Below, piece by piece: positions 1-11,738 of a DNA stretch of 64,000 nucleotides. Every line of letters begins with the position of its first letter. The stretch's first letter is position 1. A program made the translations under genes and the position numbers. The DNA lies in NCBI GenBank assembly GCA_030762175.1, contig CM060842.1:66341001-66405000 (forward strand), given 5' to 3'. The stretch is from Metallyticus violacea. Lineage: Eukaryota > Arthropoda > Insecta > Mantodea > Metallyticidae. Under the pieces are notes generated by a model. The model saw nothing but the letters and a program-made list of their open reading frames with translations. It did not search any database and was not told the DNA's origin.

Positions 1-424
1 GCATCATATGCTTAAAGTAAAAAGAGTAATTACAAAATGTAAATATTTTAATAATATGCTTATATCAAAAAACTAAATACTTAGATCATGTTTACAATAT
101 CACAGTTTTATTTGTAATCTTATCAAATAATGAATACATAAAATAATCTAGTAGAAAACAGTAATGAAACAGCAAATGCAGCATTGAAGAGCAATCTATT
201 TGAAAGAGATTAAATACTTTCACTAAAGAGTTATGATGGCTCAATATAGTCACTAGATAATATAAAAGTATTTGACTTTTAAGGACAGTTTATTTTACCG
301 ATTTATAATGGCTTTATACTAAATTTTCTAAAATTAATACTGTCAAAGAATTTAACACATTATAAGTTTAACATATCTTTATTTATTAAATCTGTCGTCT
401 AACACTCTTCATGCTTCACTAACC

Positions 425-480
425 TAAAAATATCTGGAACCAGTTTCAAAGATATGTTATCTCCATCTTCGGCCCTGGAT
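425..480 (-). ncRNA. Degenerate hammerhead-like motif (left arm)
   Basis: On minus, CCGAAGA (472-466; one change from CTGANGA) is followed by a stem II candidate GGAGAT/ATCTTT, then GAAA (447-444), CTGG and UU. The catalytic GAAA and a GUU-type site are present; the first core block is damaged. Confidence 0.4.
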
Positions 481-862
481 GACTGGTGTGAATGGTTGTT
501 GTTACGTAGTATCAGAAGCAATGTTCCACTCTGGTGAAACTTTTATGAACTTAAAATTTATATTTTCTTCTTTCGGAATGTCAAAATTCATCAAATGATC
601 CTTATGCTTATAGATGTAAATTTTTTCCCAAATATCCAGTTCTACTGGTCCCTGTACAGCTCTCAATAATTCAACTCCTTTTTTATATCATGATTTTCAG
701 TCCAAAAATGATATGCTACCGCTGATCTTTCTATTTGTTTGTATTTTAAATTTCTCATATGTTCTTTTACACGTGTCTCCACATTCCTCTTAGTTTCCTA
801 CATAGATATTATCACATTCAGCACATGAAATCTTGTAAATCCCTACTTTTTTCTCCTTAGGC

Positions 863-889
863 ATATTATTATTATTATTATTATTAAAG

Positions 890-949
<60 letters not shown>
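863..949 (+). repeat. (ATT)n microsatellite
   Basis: About 28 ATT units with one AAGA interruption at 887-890. It sits exactly between the inverted Penelope-like arms. Confidence 0.95.
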
Positions 950-951
<2 letters not shown>

Positions 952-1197
952 AGATCAGTGGTAGCATATCAATTTTGGACTGAAAATCATGATATAAAAA
1001 AAGAAATTAAATTATTGAGAGTTGTACAGGGACCAGTAGAACTGGCTATTTGGAAAAAGATTTACATCTATAAGCATAAGGATCATTTGATGACTTTGAC
1101 ATTCCGAAAGAAGAAAATATAAGTTCATAAAAGTTTCACCAGAGCGGAACATTGCTTCTGATACTACATAACAACAACCTTTCACACCAGTCGTCCA

Positions 1198-1250
1198 AGG
1201 CTAAAAATGGAGATAACATATCTTTGAAACCGGTTCCAGATATTTTTAAG
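1198..1250 (+). ncRNA. Degenerate hammerhead-like motif (right arm)
   Basis: CTAAAAA at 1201 replaces CTGAAGA (two G-to-A changes). GAAA at 1226-1229 is followed by CCGG, a palindromic stem III, and UU. Probably inactive; it shares ancestry with the motif in the left arm. Confidence 0.35.
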
Positions 1251-1667
1251 GTTAGTGAAGCATGAAGAGTGTTAGATGACAGATTTAATTCATGTGAGCT
1301 TCACTGTGTTAGTTCCATATGAAATTTTTAAAAGTTTTCACAATTTTTAAAAAATTTTAATATCTTTATATATTAACTTCTTTTGAATTATTGACAGTGA
1401 AGTAAAATAATGGAGTTAATTTTATTAGAGTTGGTTTTGTAATATGTACACTTAATTTATTTATTTTTTTATATAGACATATTTCAGGAACACTTTATAT
1501 TTTGTATGTGTAGGTGTGAATAAATATTGATAGATACATAATGATTAACTTTCCTTCATTCCCTTTCTTCCCTCCCTCCCTTTTAATGCAAAATTTGTGA
1601 AATGAAGTAATTTATGTCTTACTCTATTTAAACCACTAATAAAGATTAATATATTTTTTACAAATAC

Positions 1668-1831
1668 CTTAGCTGACTTGTCCATTCAAAATCATTCATA
1701 TGTTTCACATTCTCTTTTAAAAGTTTTTCAGTCACATCTCTTGCATGGACTTCAATAACAATAAGTGCAGAAAGAACTTGACGTTCCACTTTTTTCAAGG
1801 GCCCCTTTACAAGCTCACGCAAATCATCCAG
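1668..1831 (-). CDS. DNAH1: DNAH1 exon v (VHARDV, last exon in window)
   Basis: Acceptor ttacattag before 1831, donor GTATTT at 1667. 54 codons plus AG. Contains ALIVIEVHARDVTEKL and FEWTSQL; the family then reads RYYW into AAA1, so the motor domain begins in the next exon, to the left of this window. Confidence 0.97.
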
Positions 1832-4800
1832 CTAATGTAAAAGTAAATAAAATAGATGCTTTGATAGATGCTCATATTCACAAGAAGTACTGTATGTAAA
1901 AATAAGAGAATTTCACCATTATAGTATTTTCAAGTCACTATTAAAGTGACCAGACATCTTACATTTGCTGAACATATCATCTATTTAAAGCCCATATTTA
2001 GGCATCTATACTAAAATAGTCTATATTAGAAAATTTCTTCATTGAGTTTTAGTTAATTAAAACTGACTCCATATCAGTTCCAGGACATTACATAAATATG
2101 GAAATATATTTTATTTAATGTCTGCTCATTATACAGATGAGAGGAATAGTTTAAATATTAAATCACTAAAGGCCTACTGGCTAAGTATAATTTCAAACAA
2201 GTTAAATATACTTTTGCCTTTTTGATTTGAAAAAAAGTATTGCTCTATCTACAGTAATTCAATTATGTTTAATAATAGAGATTTTGTCTTTAGGATTTTT
2301 TGATTTAGTTGGTCATCTGGTCACCCTAGTCAAAGAGAAATTACCAATCCAATTTTTTGTGCAAACATAAATAATACATTTATTTTCTGAAACACTAGTT
2401 TACTGTGCAGCTTTACTGCCTGTGATGTACAAATTTTACATTAACTTAAGCAATGCATGGACATATAAAATTATTTTATTATATATTGTATTATGAAAAG
2501 TTTTCATACCATTTTCAGCATAAGTTCAAATTTTTGAGAGAGTTTCCTTTGCCTTAGTCCCTCTTCAATCAGTGCTGTCCATGCAGTCTGACTACCAGCA
2601 ATTACTATTTGTCCTGGCCACAAGAGAACCCAGTCCTTACGTTGTTTTATATTTATGTCAATTAATGAGGCACCCATTGTCACACGAATGGTATTTTTCA
2701 TTGTCTGTTCAACCTAAATATACAGCAAATATTACTTAATACTGTACTAAAGGGCATGTATTAAAATATATAATAGGAGTGCTAAAATATAGCAGGCAAA
2801 TTCTAAAGTAATTTGTAGGACATCTATGTACAATAATAAAAAGGTGGTGGTAATGGTGGTGGTGGCAACGGCTAATGTCAACTCACTGGCCAGTCAATCA
2901 TTGGAGTTCCAATAGTTGGTAGAGGGCAAAAATATAATCCCATTTTACAATTCATTATATCTAGTACTATGAATTCATTATACTAGAGGATGGTAATGTA
3001 GTGGGAATGAAGGTAATGATGCAGCAATAGTACAAACATCAGTGGAATCCAGAGTATTATATGAGAGGAGAGCAACCTAAGCACTTGGCCAAGTTGCTAT
3101 TCACAATACGAAAAATTAAAACTTATTTTCAGATAACTCAATATCAGCTTTAATTGTCCTAGAATAAAGTCTTGTGATGTAAAATACAATAGTTCTTCTT
3201 CTTCTTCTTCTTCTTCTTCTTCTTCTTCTTCTTCTTCTTCTTCTTCTTCTTCTTCTTCCTCCTCCTCCTCCTCCTCCTCCTCCTCCTCCTTCTTCTTCCT
3301 CTTCCTCTTCCTCCTCCTCCTCCTCCTCCTCCTCCTCCTCCTCCTCCTCCTTCTTCTTCTTCTTCTTCTTCTTCTTCTTCTTCTTTTAGTATTTAGGCTG
3401 CAGCCTCTTATTCCTCAGATACCCAGTCTAACCAGCATTTTCTTGGATGATCCAAACTCCTCTGTCTTCTTGGTTTATAACACTGGTCAACATTGATTCT
3501 GTGGTATAAAAGAAAATATGTGACTTTAATGGAAATCAGTGCCCTGATTTAAAAAAGGAAGTACGTTTTTGGCTATCACATCTAGTTTTTATGATACATG
3601 CACATATGTCTATGGTGCTAAATTCATTCAGATTATAGAGCTTAATGCTATGTTTTATTATGTTATTCTAAATCTGTTGTTCATTTTCTTCCTAATTCGC
3701 TCACTTCCATCCTCCCTTATCACCCAGATGTTTATGTTTATATTCCCAGCACTTAGTTTTGTTCTATGGGTCAGGTCTATCTTCTTGTGAGATATTTATG
3801 CTTACATTTACAGCTATCATAGATCTCACGTTCAGTTCAGCTGCAAACTTGTGTTAATATGTACTTTCCTGTTCTATGTATGTAGTGCTAAAATAAAAGT
3901 TCCATTATGATTTCTACATCACAATTACGCACGAGACAGTGACTACAAAGTACTCAGAAGTTTTGTTACATTTGTGAATGTTAAGTGTTTGATGGAAAGG
4001 TATGTAAAACAGACTCTCAAACAAAGAAACTATATTACTCATATTTCAAAGAGAAAGTTGGTGATCAGGATAAATCATTTGTGCCTCTTATTGCACGTAA
4101 CAGTTGTGTTGAGGGATTACATTATTAGTATGAAAGAAAACTGAAGGCAATGCCATTTGCTAAACCAATGATGTGGAGCGAGCAGCAGAATCACCATGGC
4201 AATTGTTACTTTTACACGTGCAAAATTGCTGGCTACAATAGAAAAAAATAAGGAAGATATTAAATATTCAAACCTGAACTCAGCTACATGGCTCATTCCT
4301 CATGGACCTGAACTACCCATACCTACATCACCAGCAGACTTCAATTTTAGTGAATCTGAAAACAGAACCATGACTTCCAACAATGAGTTGGTTTCTAATC
4401 CAGAAGAATTTGACAATTCATCAAAATAGTTCAATCAATTTGATTTAAATGATTTATTGAGCGATTCAGGCCTTACAAAACAAAAAAGTGAATTATTCGG
4501 CTCAAGACTATAGGAGAAGAATTTGTTATCACCTGGCATTACATTTTAGTGGTATAGGAATCGTGAAATACAGTTCAACAAGCACTAACAGGAGATGATC
4601 AACTTGTCTTTTGTGTGGATGTGTGTAATTTTATTCAACAGTTGGGCAGGAAAGCATGTAAGCCAAGTAACTGGTATCTTTTTATTGATTCTTCCAAATG
4701 AGGTCTTAAGGCAGTGTTACTTCATAATGGCAACAAGTTAGCTTCAATACCTCTTGCACATTTTACAAACCTAGGAGAGTCTTACGAAACTCTGAAGCAT

Positions 4801-7800
4801 GTTCTTGAGAAAATTAAGTACCATGACCATAAGTAGCAAATATGTGGTGACTTGAAGGTCATTGGTTTGTTTCTAGGATAACAGGGAGGATACACAAAAT
4901 TCCCTTGTTTTCTTTGCAAATGAGATAGCAGGACAAGACTTGGGGCCCACAGTTTTACTTCCCTTCTGAAGGAAGCCATACTTAGGAATTTTATGCCCAA
5001 AAAATCCATCGATCCTGGCCAGGATTGAATCCATGATCTTAGGTTTAGGAGGCAAGGATGGTCACCTCTACACCACCTGGAACGACCCTGGAATGAACTT
5101 CTAGGGCTACAAATGTTATATGGTAAAACTCCAACATATAGTTTGCTGTCTATTCACTAAATGCTGCTAACAGACTAATTTCAAATAACAAACATGTATG
5201 TTGACTCTAACTAGTATAAATAAACTATATAATTAAGAGCACGGATGTAAGTTCTAACCTGTAACAACCAATCCTCTACATTTCCCAATGGGTACATTTT
5301 AGGTTCCAAATTTACACATTCTCCTTCAGCTGAGTACATAGCTGTAATCTGTAAATCTTCTTTAAATTCCAGCTGAAATAAAATTGTGAATGTGAAGATA
5401 AAAACAAGTAAAAGTATACAAAGTTTTAAATAAATTACCTAATAATGCTACAATACAAAATAATTAAAGTATTTGTAAGATATAATATACAGAGTGGTTA
5501 TAAAGTCTGGAACCATAGAGAAAATGATGAACAGCACATTTCATTACTATAGTATGCGCTTCACATGTTTGCTACCATTCTCAACACACTTCCTCAAACA
5601 TTTTATAATATTTCTTTGAATCCTCATCAAATGTGAGGATCCAGAGCAGTCATTGACAAGGTTAGCCTTTCCTGGAGATTCAGATCCCTCATTTTTACAG
5701 AATATAGTATATATATATAAGATTTCAAAATCCCCCATATGACTAAGTTCTTAGGGTTCAGGTTTGAAGACCTTATAGCCCATTTCACAGAGCCCCTTCT
5801 CCAAATTTAGCTTCCAAGAAACAAGTTGTCAAACAATGGTATATACACATGTTGTTCATAGGATGTTTTGTAAGGAAGTTTCAGGACTGCCAATAGCAAC
5901 AGCAAATGAAGTTGTGCAGATTGGATTGGGAAGAGGTACAAGAACGGGAATAGTTATGGAGAGAGCTTTAAAATATTGGTATAGGGTTTTAAATTTATAT
6001 GATGATAATTTATTGAAACAATGCTTACAATATCAAGAAACAAGTTTACAAAACACAGATTGGGTTAGTAATTTGAGATATAATCTAGAAAGTAATGGAT
6101 TAGCGGATATATGGAGAAAAAGAGAAATAAACCACAAAGGTTTCTGGAAGGAAGTTAGGAAAAGATTCGAGGACGAAAAGATCCAAAAATTATTTAGTCA
6201 ATTATCTAAGAAAAGGTCACTACATTTTTATGTCTCAATGAAAAATAGCTGGGGAAGAGAGAGGTATATAGATAACACTAATAATGAAAAAGAAAGGGGA
6301 TAGCCTGGCTAAGAGCAGGAATATGGAGGTTAAAAGGTTAAAGAAATGGATACCCACAAGGGATGTGCCCATTATGTAGGGATAAAGAAGATGTAAAACA
6401 TATAATTTATGAATGTAAAGAAACTATGACTTGGAGAAAAGAAAGTATAAAATTAAACATTAGGGAGAAAAGTAATGTTAACAAAATAATAGAAAAAACG
6501 TAGGTATATAGGGAAATTTTTAGAGAAAGTAAGAAATAAATAGAAATGGACTGTGAAGAGAAGAAAGGAACAATAGATTAGGAGATTGTGTTCTAGAATC
6601 TGGTAGTAAGCCTTGTAATATATTTGTTATTTACAAGGTATTGACCAAGTAAGTAAGTAAAAATAGTCTGGGGTTAATTGATTTTAATTATCGAGTCAAG
6701 GACATTTGAAATTGTGCTACAAGGTGAATAAATATAACATTATAGGTACTAGTAGAGTAATTAAGGAATAAAAATTTGTAGAGATTGTAGTAAATTGATA
6801 GAATACTGGAGTAGTTATAACAAGTAAATCATTTATTTTGGTGCTTCAGGTTGAGTCAAATCCTGGTCCTGTGGAATTCCATTAGATCACTGCTGACGAA
6901 CCGGGGACTGGGAATTGACTAAATCGAGGCAGATATTTTGTATTCTGTTAAATTATTTAGTATTTAGGAGAATGTAATAGAATTAAATGTATTATGGTAA
7001 CAATAATTGTAATTGGGAGGGGTGACACCTAAAATGACCTGGGTCAGATAGGTGGAGGCTCTGATGTATTTTGTATGTGTAATTTTCTTAGCACTTAATA
7101 AACATATCATCATATCATATACAAATGTTATATAATTATACAAGCCCCATCTTGCACAACTCTTTGGATAGGGGTACCATTTCATCATCCAACATAGGTA
7201 CTTTTTTTCTCTGGTGACTGACAATTCAAACAAGAATCAGCCAGCATTTTCTCATTCAATAAATCTTACTACACTATCAGTTTTGGAGAGCCTTATATTT
7301 TGCAACTGATGAACGAGTTAGGGTCCTTGTTTAACCAGTGCTTTAAAATTTGCTTGTTAACATCTCCAAAATCATAAAAATTTGCCTTGGTAAAAATTAC
7401 TTACTCTAATGAAAATGGTTTGCTGTAATTAGTTGCAGGAATTATTCATCCATCTTAACCACTCATACAGTCAGGGCTATCACCTTTTGGATGATGCAGG
7501 ATCTACAACTTGTGAAGATGGAATTGTTCAACTTTCAAAATTTTCTGCACCATGCTCTGAGGAATGTTGATTTCTATGCTTATGTTCATTCTGATTTTGT
7601 TGGACTAGCATGAAACTTGGCAAATACTGTGGTTCTCATCTCTTCCTTTACCAAAGTCTGCCAGAATGCCATCTTACCTGAATCAATGTTGTTTCAAGAA
7701 ATTGATTCAGCAATTTTCCAACTATACTGTCAGTTAAAACTCCCAGGATGCCTCTATTTAACTCATCTGCCATGTCCCTCTGTATTCTGCAAACATGTCT

Positions 7801-10800
7801 CTTATCCACAAAAAAGAATTATTTCAACTCAGTCATCTTTTGTTAACGCCATATTTCTTTATCTCTAACATTGAAATACTTTTTCCAGTAATATCAGAAA
7901 ACATGAACAACTAACATTGGATGTTAATGTATGTAGCAATGGCATACAACATGAGAAAAAAGGTCAGAACCTTTTCAAACAACTGAAAAACTATGTATGG
8001 TCTCATTTAAAATGGCCAAATTTTTACTAAAAAAGAAAAAAAATATAATTCATATTGCAATTATTTGATGTTTTCCTATAGTTTCAGACTTTACAGCCTT
8101 CTTATACGTATTAGGTGAAACAATAAGGAGTTTTACTTGATTTTCTGTGAAGTCTTGTAGATTTTATTTATTTAGGAATTTGATTTCTCTGATAAGCAGC
8201 AATATTTAATATTTATTAATTCCTCATTTTGAAAAACAAATATTACATACTAATCATACCTTCATTATGTTCTCAAAACATTTATGCAGATGAGGCTGAA
8301 CTGCCAATGGATTCTTGGCTTGGGCAAGTATTTCAAGAAGCTCATCATCACTGAGGAAGTAAAGACGAGGGAAGCATTTTCTTTTAATCTCCAGATATTC
8401 TGAAAGACCTTTTTGCACCTGCTCTAGATAAAAATTACACTCCTTAAGACTTTCAAATAATGCTTTATCAGGGCAGATTTCCATTATCTGTAAAAATAAG
8501 TGAACAGTAAGTCTATAACACTGAATATTTAATATTTCATTTAATTATCCCTTTATAAACAGAAAAAAGTTTTAAATATATTTTAAAATTACTGCATAAG
8601 TTAAAAATTCATGAAGAAGATGAAATTTGCCTTCTGGATATTCTGATAGGGGTATACTTATTGAAAACAGAAATTTCCTAATAACTCTTATAGGAAACAA
8701 ATTTGATTTATTGTGGAAATCATCCAAGAGTTAAAATATTGATTTTGGACTGTAAGTATTTGTTTATTTTATTAAGAAACAAGGTTTAAAAAGTGTTCTG
8801 TAAAGCAGACTCTTGCAGGTACATAAACTGATACTGAAATTCATTCAGACAATTAAGCACATATGAACTTCAACTTAGGTATTCATTTTTTACACTAAAC
8901 TCCATTCACTTACACAAAAGTAAGATGCCTTTCTGGAGAATCTCTCCCATCTTCAGTTGCTCACTGAACCGCCATTCCTCAAAACTATGGCTGGACAAAC
9001 GGATGTTCCTGTGGTGGCCTCTGTTGGTTGAAGTAGGAATTTGCTGAGCTCATCCATAGGAGGAAACTCGAAATTCATTAGGCTTTCTCTATTTTTTAAT
9101 ATGAAAATTTTTTCCCAAGTGGATAACTCCAATGGGCTGTGAAGATGTTTCAGAGGGAATAAAACTGCTGAAACATCTTCACAACCCATTGGAGTTATCC
9201 ACTTGGGAAAAAATTTTCATATTAAAAAATAGAGAAAGCCTAATGAATTTCGAGTTTCCTCCTATGGATGAGCTCAGCAAATTCCTACTTCAACCAACAG
9301 AGGCCACCACAGGAACATCCATTTGTCCAGCCATAGTTTCGAGGAACGGCGGTTCAGTGTTCTACTGAAGATGGGAGAGATTCTCCAGAAACGCGTCTTA
9401 CTTTTGTGTAAGTGAATGGAGTTTAATGTAAAAAATGAATACTTAAGTTGTGGTTATATTGCCACTCCATTATTAACAGCTTCATAAGTAGAATATTTAC
9501 CTATGAACTTACTTATTAACTCTTGAAGCTATTAATAGTGAAGTAGTAAAATAATTTGATATAGATTGGTTTAGTGACACTTATACTTCATTTGCTTGGT
9601 TATTTAATTGGAAATATTTTGGGAACATTAGCACCAATTACATCAGAAAACCAACTGGTAGGGGCTTTCTCTGTAGGTGGTCAGAGAAATTTATCAAATA
9701 TATCCAAAGAGGTGTCTCGAAGTTCATAATGCCATTTTTATTATTGATGTTAGTTTTCAAGTGTGTTTCAATAGCTATGTTTTTTATCAATTTTATGGTG
9801 TTCTGATCAAAAGTGGCTGCCAAAGCCAATTTCTCTAACTTCTTGTAACGGATATTTCTGAAATTTTCTTTGGTACAGGTTTCCAAATTTCTTTTTGTGA
9901 TTGCAGGTATGTACTGGAAAAACAAAAAGAAATTGGTGTACAAAATGATTAAAACATTTATAAGTAATAAAGATGTCAAAGACATAAGTTTACTATTACA
10001 AATAAAAGATGATATGCAATTCAACAAATTTACATACCATCCTAATATGTTCAATAAACTTTTAAAATAAATTAAAAAAACTGAAACTAATTTTGGCTCC
10101 TCAAAATATCCACATAATTAAAACATTTTTACCCTGTTCCTTTATTTACCTTCTGACACAAAGTGGAGTAACTACCAAATCAATTGCAAAGACTATGATC
10201 TGGTATATATTTAAAAATTACAAGAAATATGAAAACCCATAAGAAAGAGCATCTCAGAAATATCCATTACAGACAGATACAGAAATCGGCAGTGGCAACC
10301 CACTTTTGGTCAAAAAACCATGAAATTTATAAAAGAACAAAATTATTAAAACACACTTGCAAACCTTCAGAATTAATGACATGGGAAAAATTTATATCAT
10401 CAAAAATAAAAAGTGCTTCATGAACTTCAAGACACCATTGTTGGATATATTTTATAAATTCTCTAGCTACCTACAGAGAATGCTTCTTCTAATTGGTCTT
10501 CTGCTGATGATGGGAGCTAATGTTCCCAAAATATGTCCAATTAAAAAACCAAGTAAGTGGAGTATATCATCTTTATATCAACACTGATTGACAACATGTT
10601 TAGTGATTTAGTGATCAATAAAGGGCTATATCTAGTTTGTCCCCCCTCATATCTTAATACATCAATGAAATAAAAAAGTTGCAACAAGAATCACAAAATT
10701 CTCTTTGGAGATGTCAAGTATATCTGCATCTAGATATCAAAAGATATGAATTATTAATTCAAATTGTTAAATTTTGTAATTAATTGTTTTCTAATATTTA

Positions 10801-11707
10801 AATTCATTTATTTGTTCCTGCTTATGCTATTCCCCCAAAAGGGAATGAAATAAGTGTGGGGCCAGGCACATTCATCACTAACATGCTCTTCACTCTGCAG
10901 TAAAGCATGAAGATGGACCTCATGTGAGGGAATGAGTGAGTAAATGAGTGAATGTGTGTGTGTGTTGTGTGTATGAGTGAGTAAGTGATGAGTGAGAGAA
11001 AGAAAGAATCATAGCATATGTGTGCAGAAGAATTTATATGCTGCATTACTTTTAAATATATTTAATTATTATTATGGCTGATCACCCAAGAAACAGTAAT
11101 GTAAATATAACACAAAAAGTTGCAAATTAGTTAAATCATTCTCAATGAAAGCATACTTGATCATTCAAAAGTAAACAAGTGGTGTACATAAAAACAGATA
11201 AAGGGAACAAGTTAGTTACTCTGGATCAAGATGACAATATTGAATTAATGGAGAGCCTACTGGCTAATGTAGAATATTCAGTAATAAAGCATCCCTTGAA
11301 TGAGTGTGTCAAAGCTTATAGCCTTTCGCTCAGCCAAACAAAAATCTTGTCAGAAGTGATAAATGCAAGCTAAAAATTAATAACCCAAAGTTTACTAGGA
11401 TACAAAATACACAAACCAGACAAGACCAAGCTCCCAAAAATTAATAACATTAATTCACTAAACTACAATTTGGCTAAATGGTTGGTAAAGAAATGTGGAT
11501 TTATGGAGCAATTTGAAAGCAGAAGCATCACCAATTCCTATAAATTGGTGGAAAAAATTAACAATGCATGATTCTGCCAGATGACTTCTTTCATTTTGCA
11601 ATTTTATTCACTAGTATTCCAAAACAAAGACTGCACCTTAAACTGCAAAAATGGCTAAAAAGTATAAACATACCAGTAGACAAGATTGAGGATTACATCA
11701 ATTTTAC

Positions 11708-11738
<31 letters not shown>

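Larger units (their letters stand above)
388..1286. mobile_element. Head-to-head pair of Penelope-like 3' ends around an ATT repeat
   Basis: Arms at 388-730 and 951-1286 are inverted copies at high identity, separated by an (ATT)n spacer. The right arm, read on plus, encodes the end of a GIY-YIG endonuclease region (FWTENHDI, IYIYKHKDH) typical of Penelope-like elements. Each arm ends with a hammerhead-like block. The spacer microsatellite makes it a potential long hairpin. Confidence 0.7.
8871..9450. mobile_element. Near-perfect 283-bp inverted repeat of a Penelope-like 3' end
   Basis: Arms 8871-9153 and 9168-9450 are near-identical inverted copies with a 14-nt loop. Each arm encodes the C-terminal part of a Penelope GIY-YIG endonuclease (LSTWEKIFILKNRESLMNFE) and then a hammerhead-like block and a short CTTAC...GTAAG hairpin. 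The short loop implies a very stable cruciform. Lies in the dynein intron between 8488 and 13443. Confidence 0.8.
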
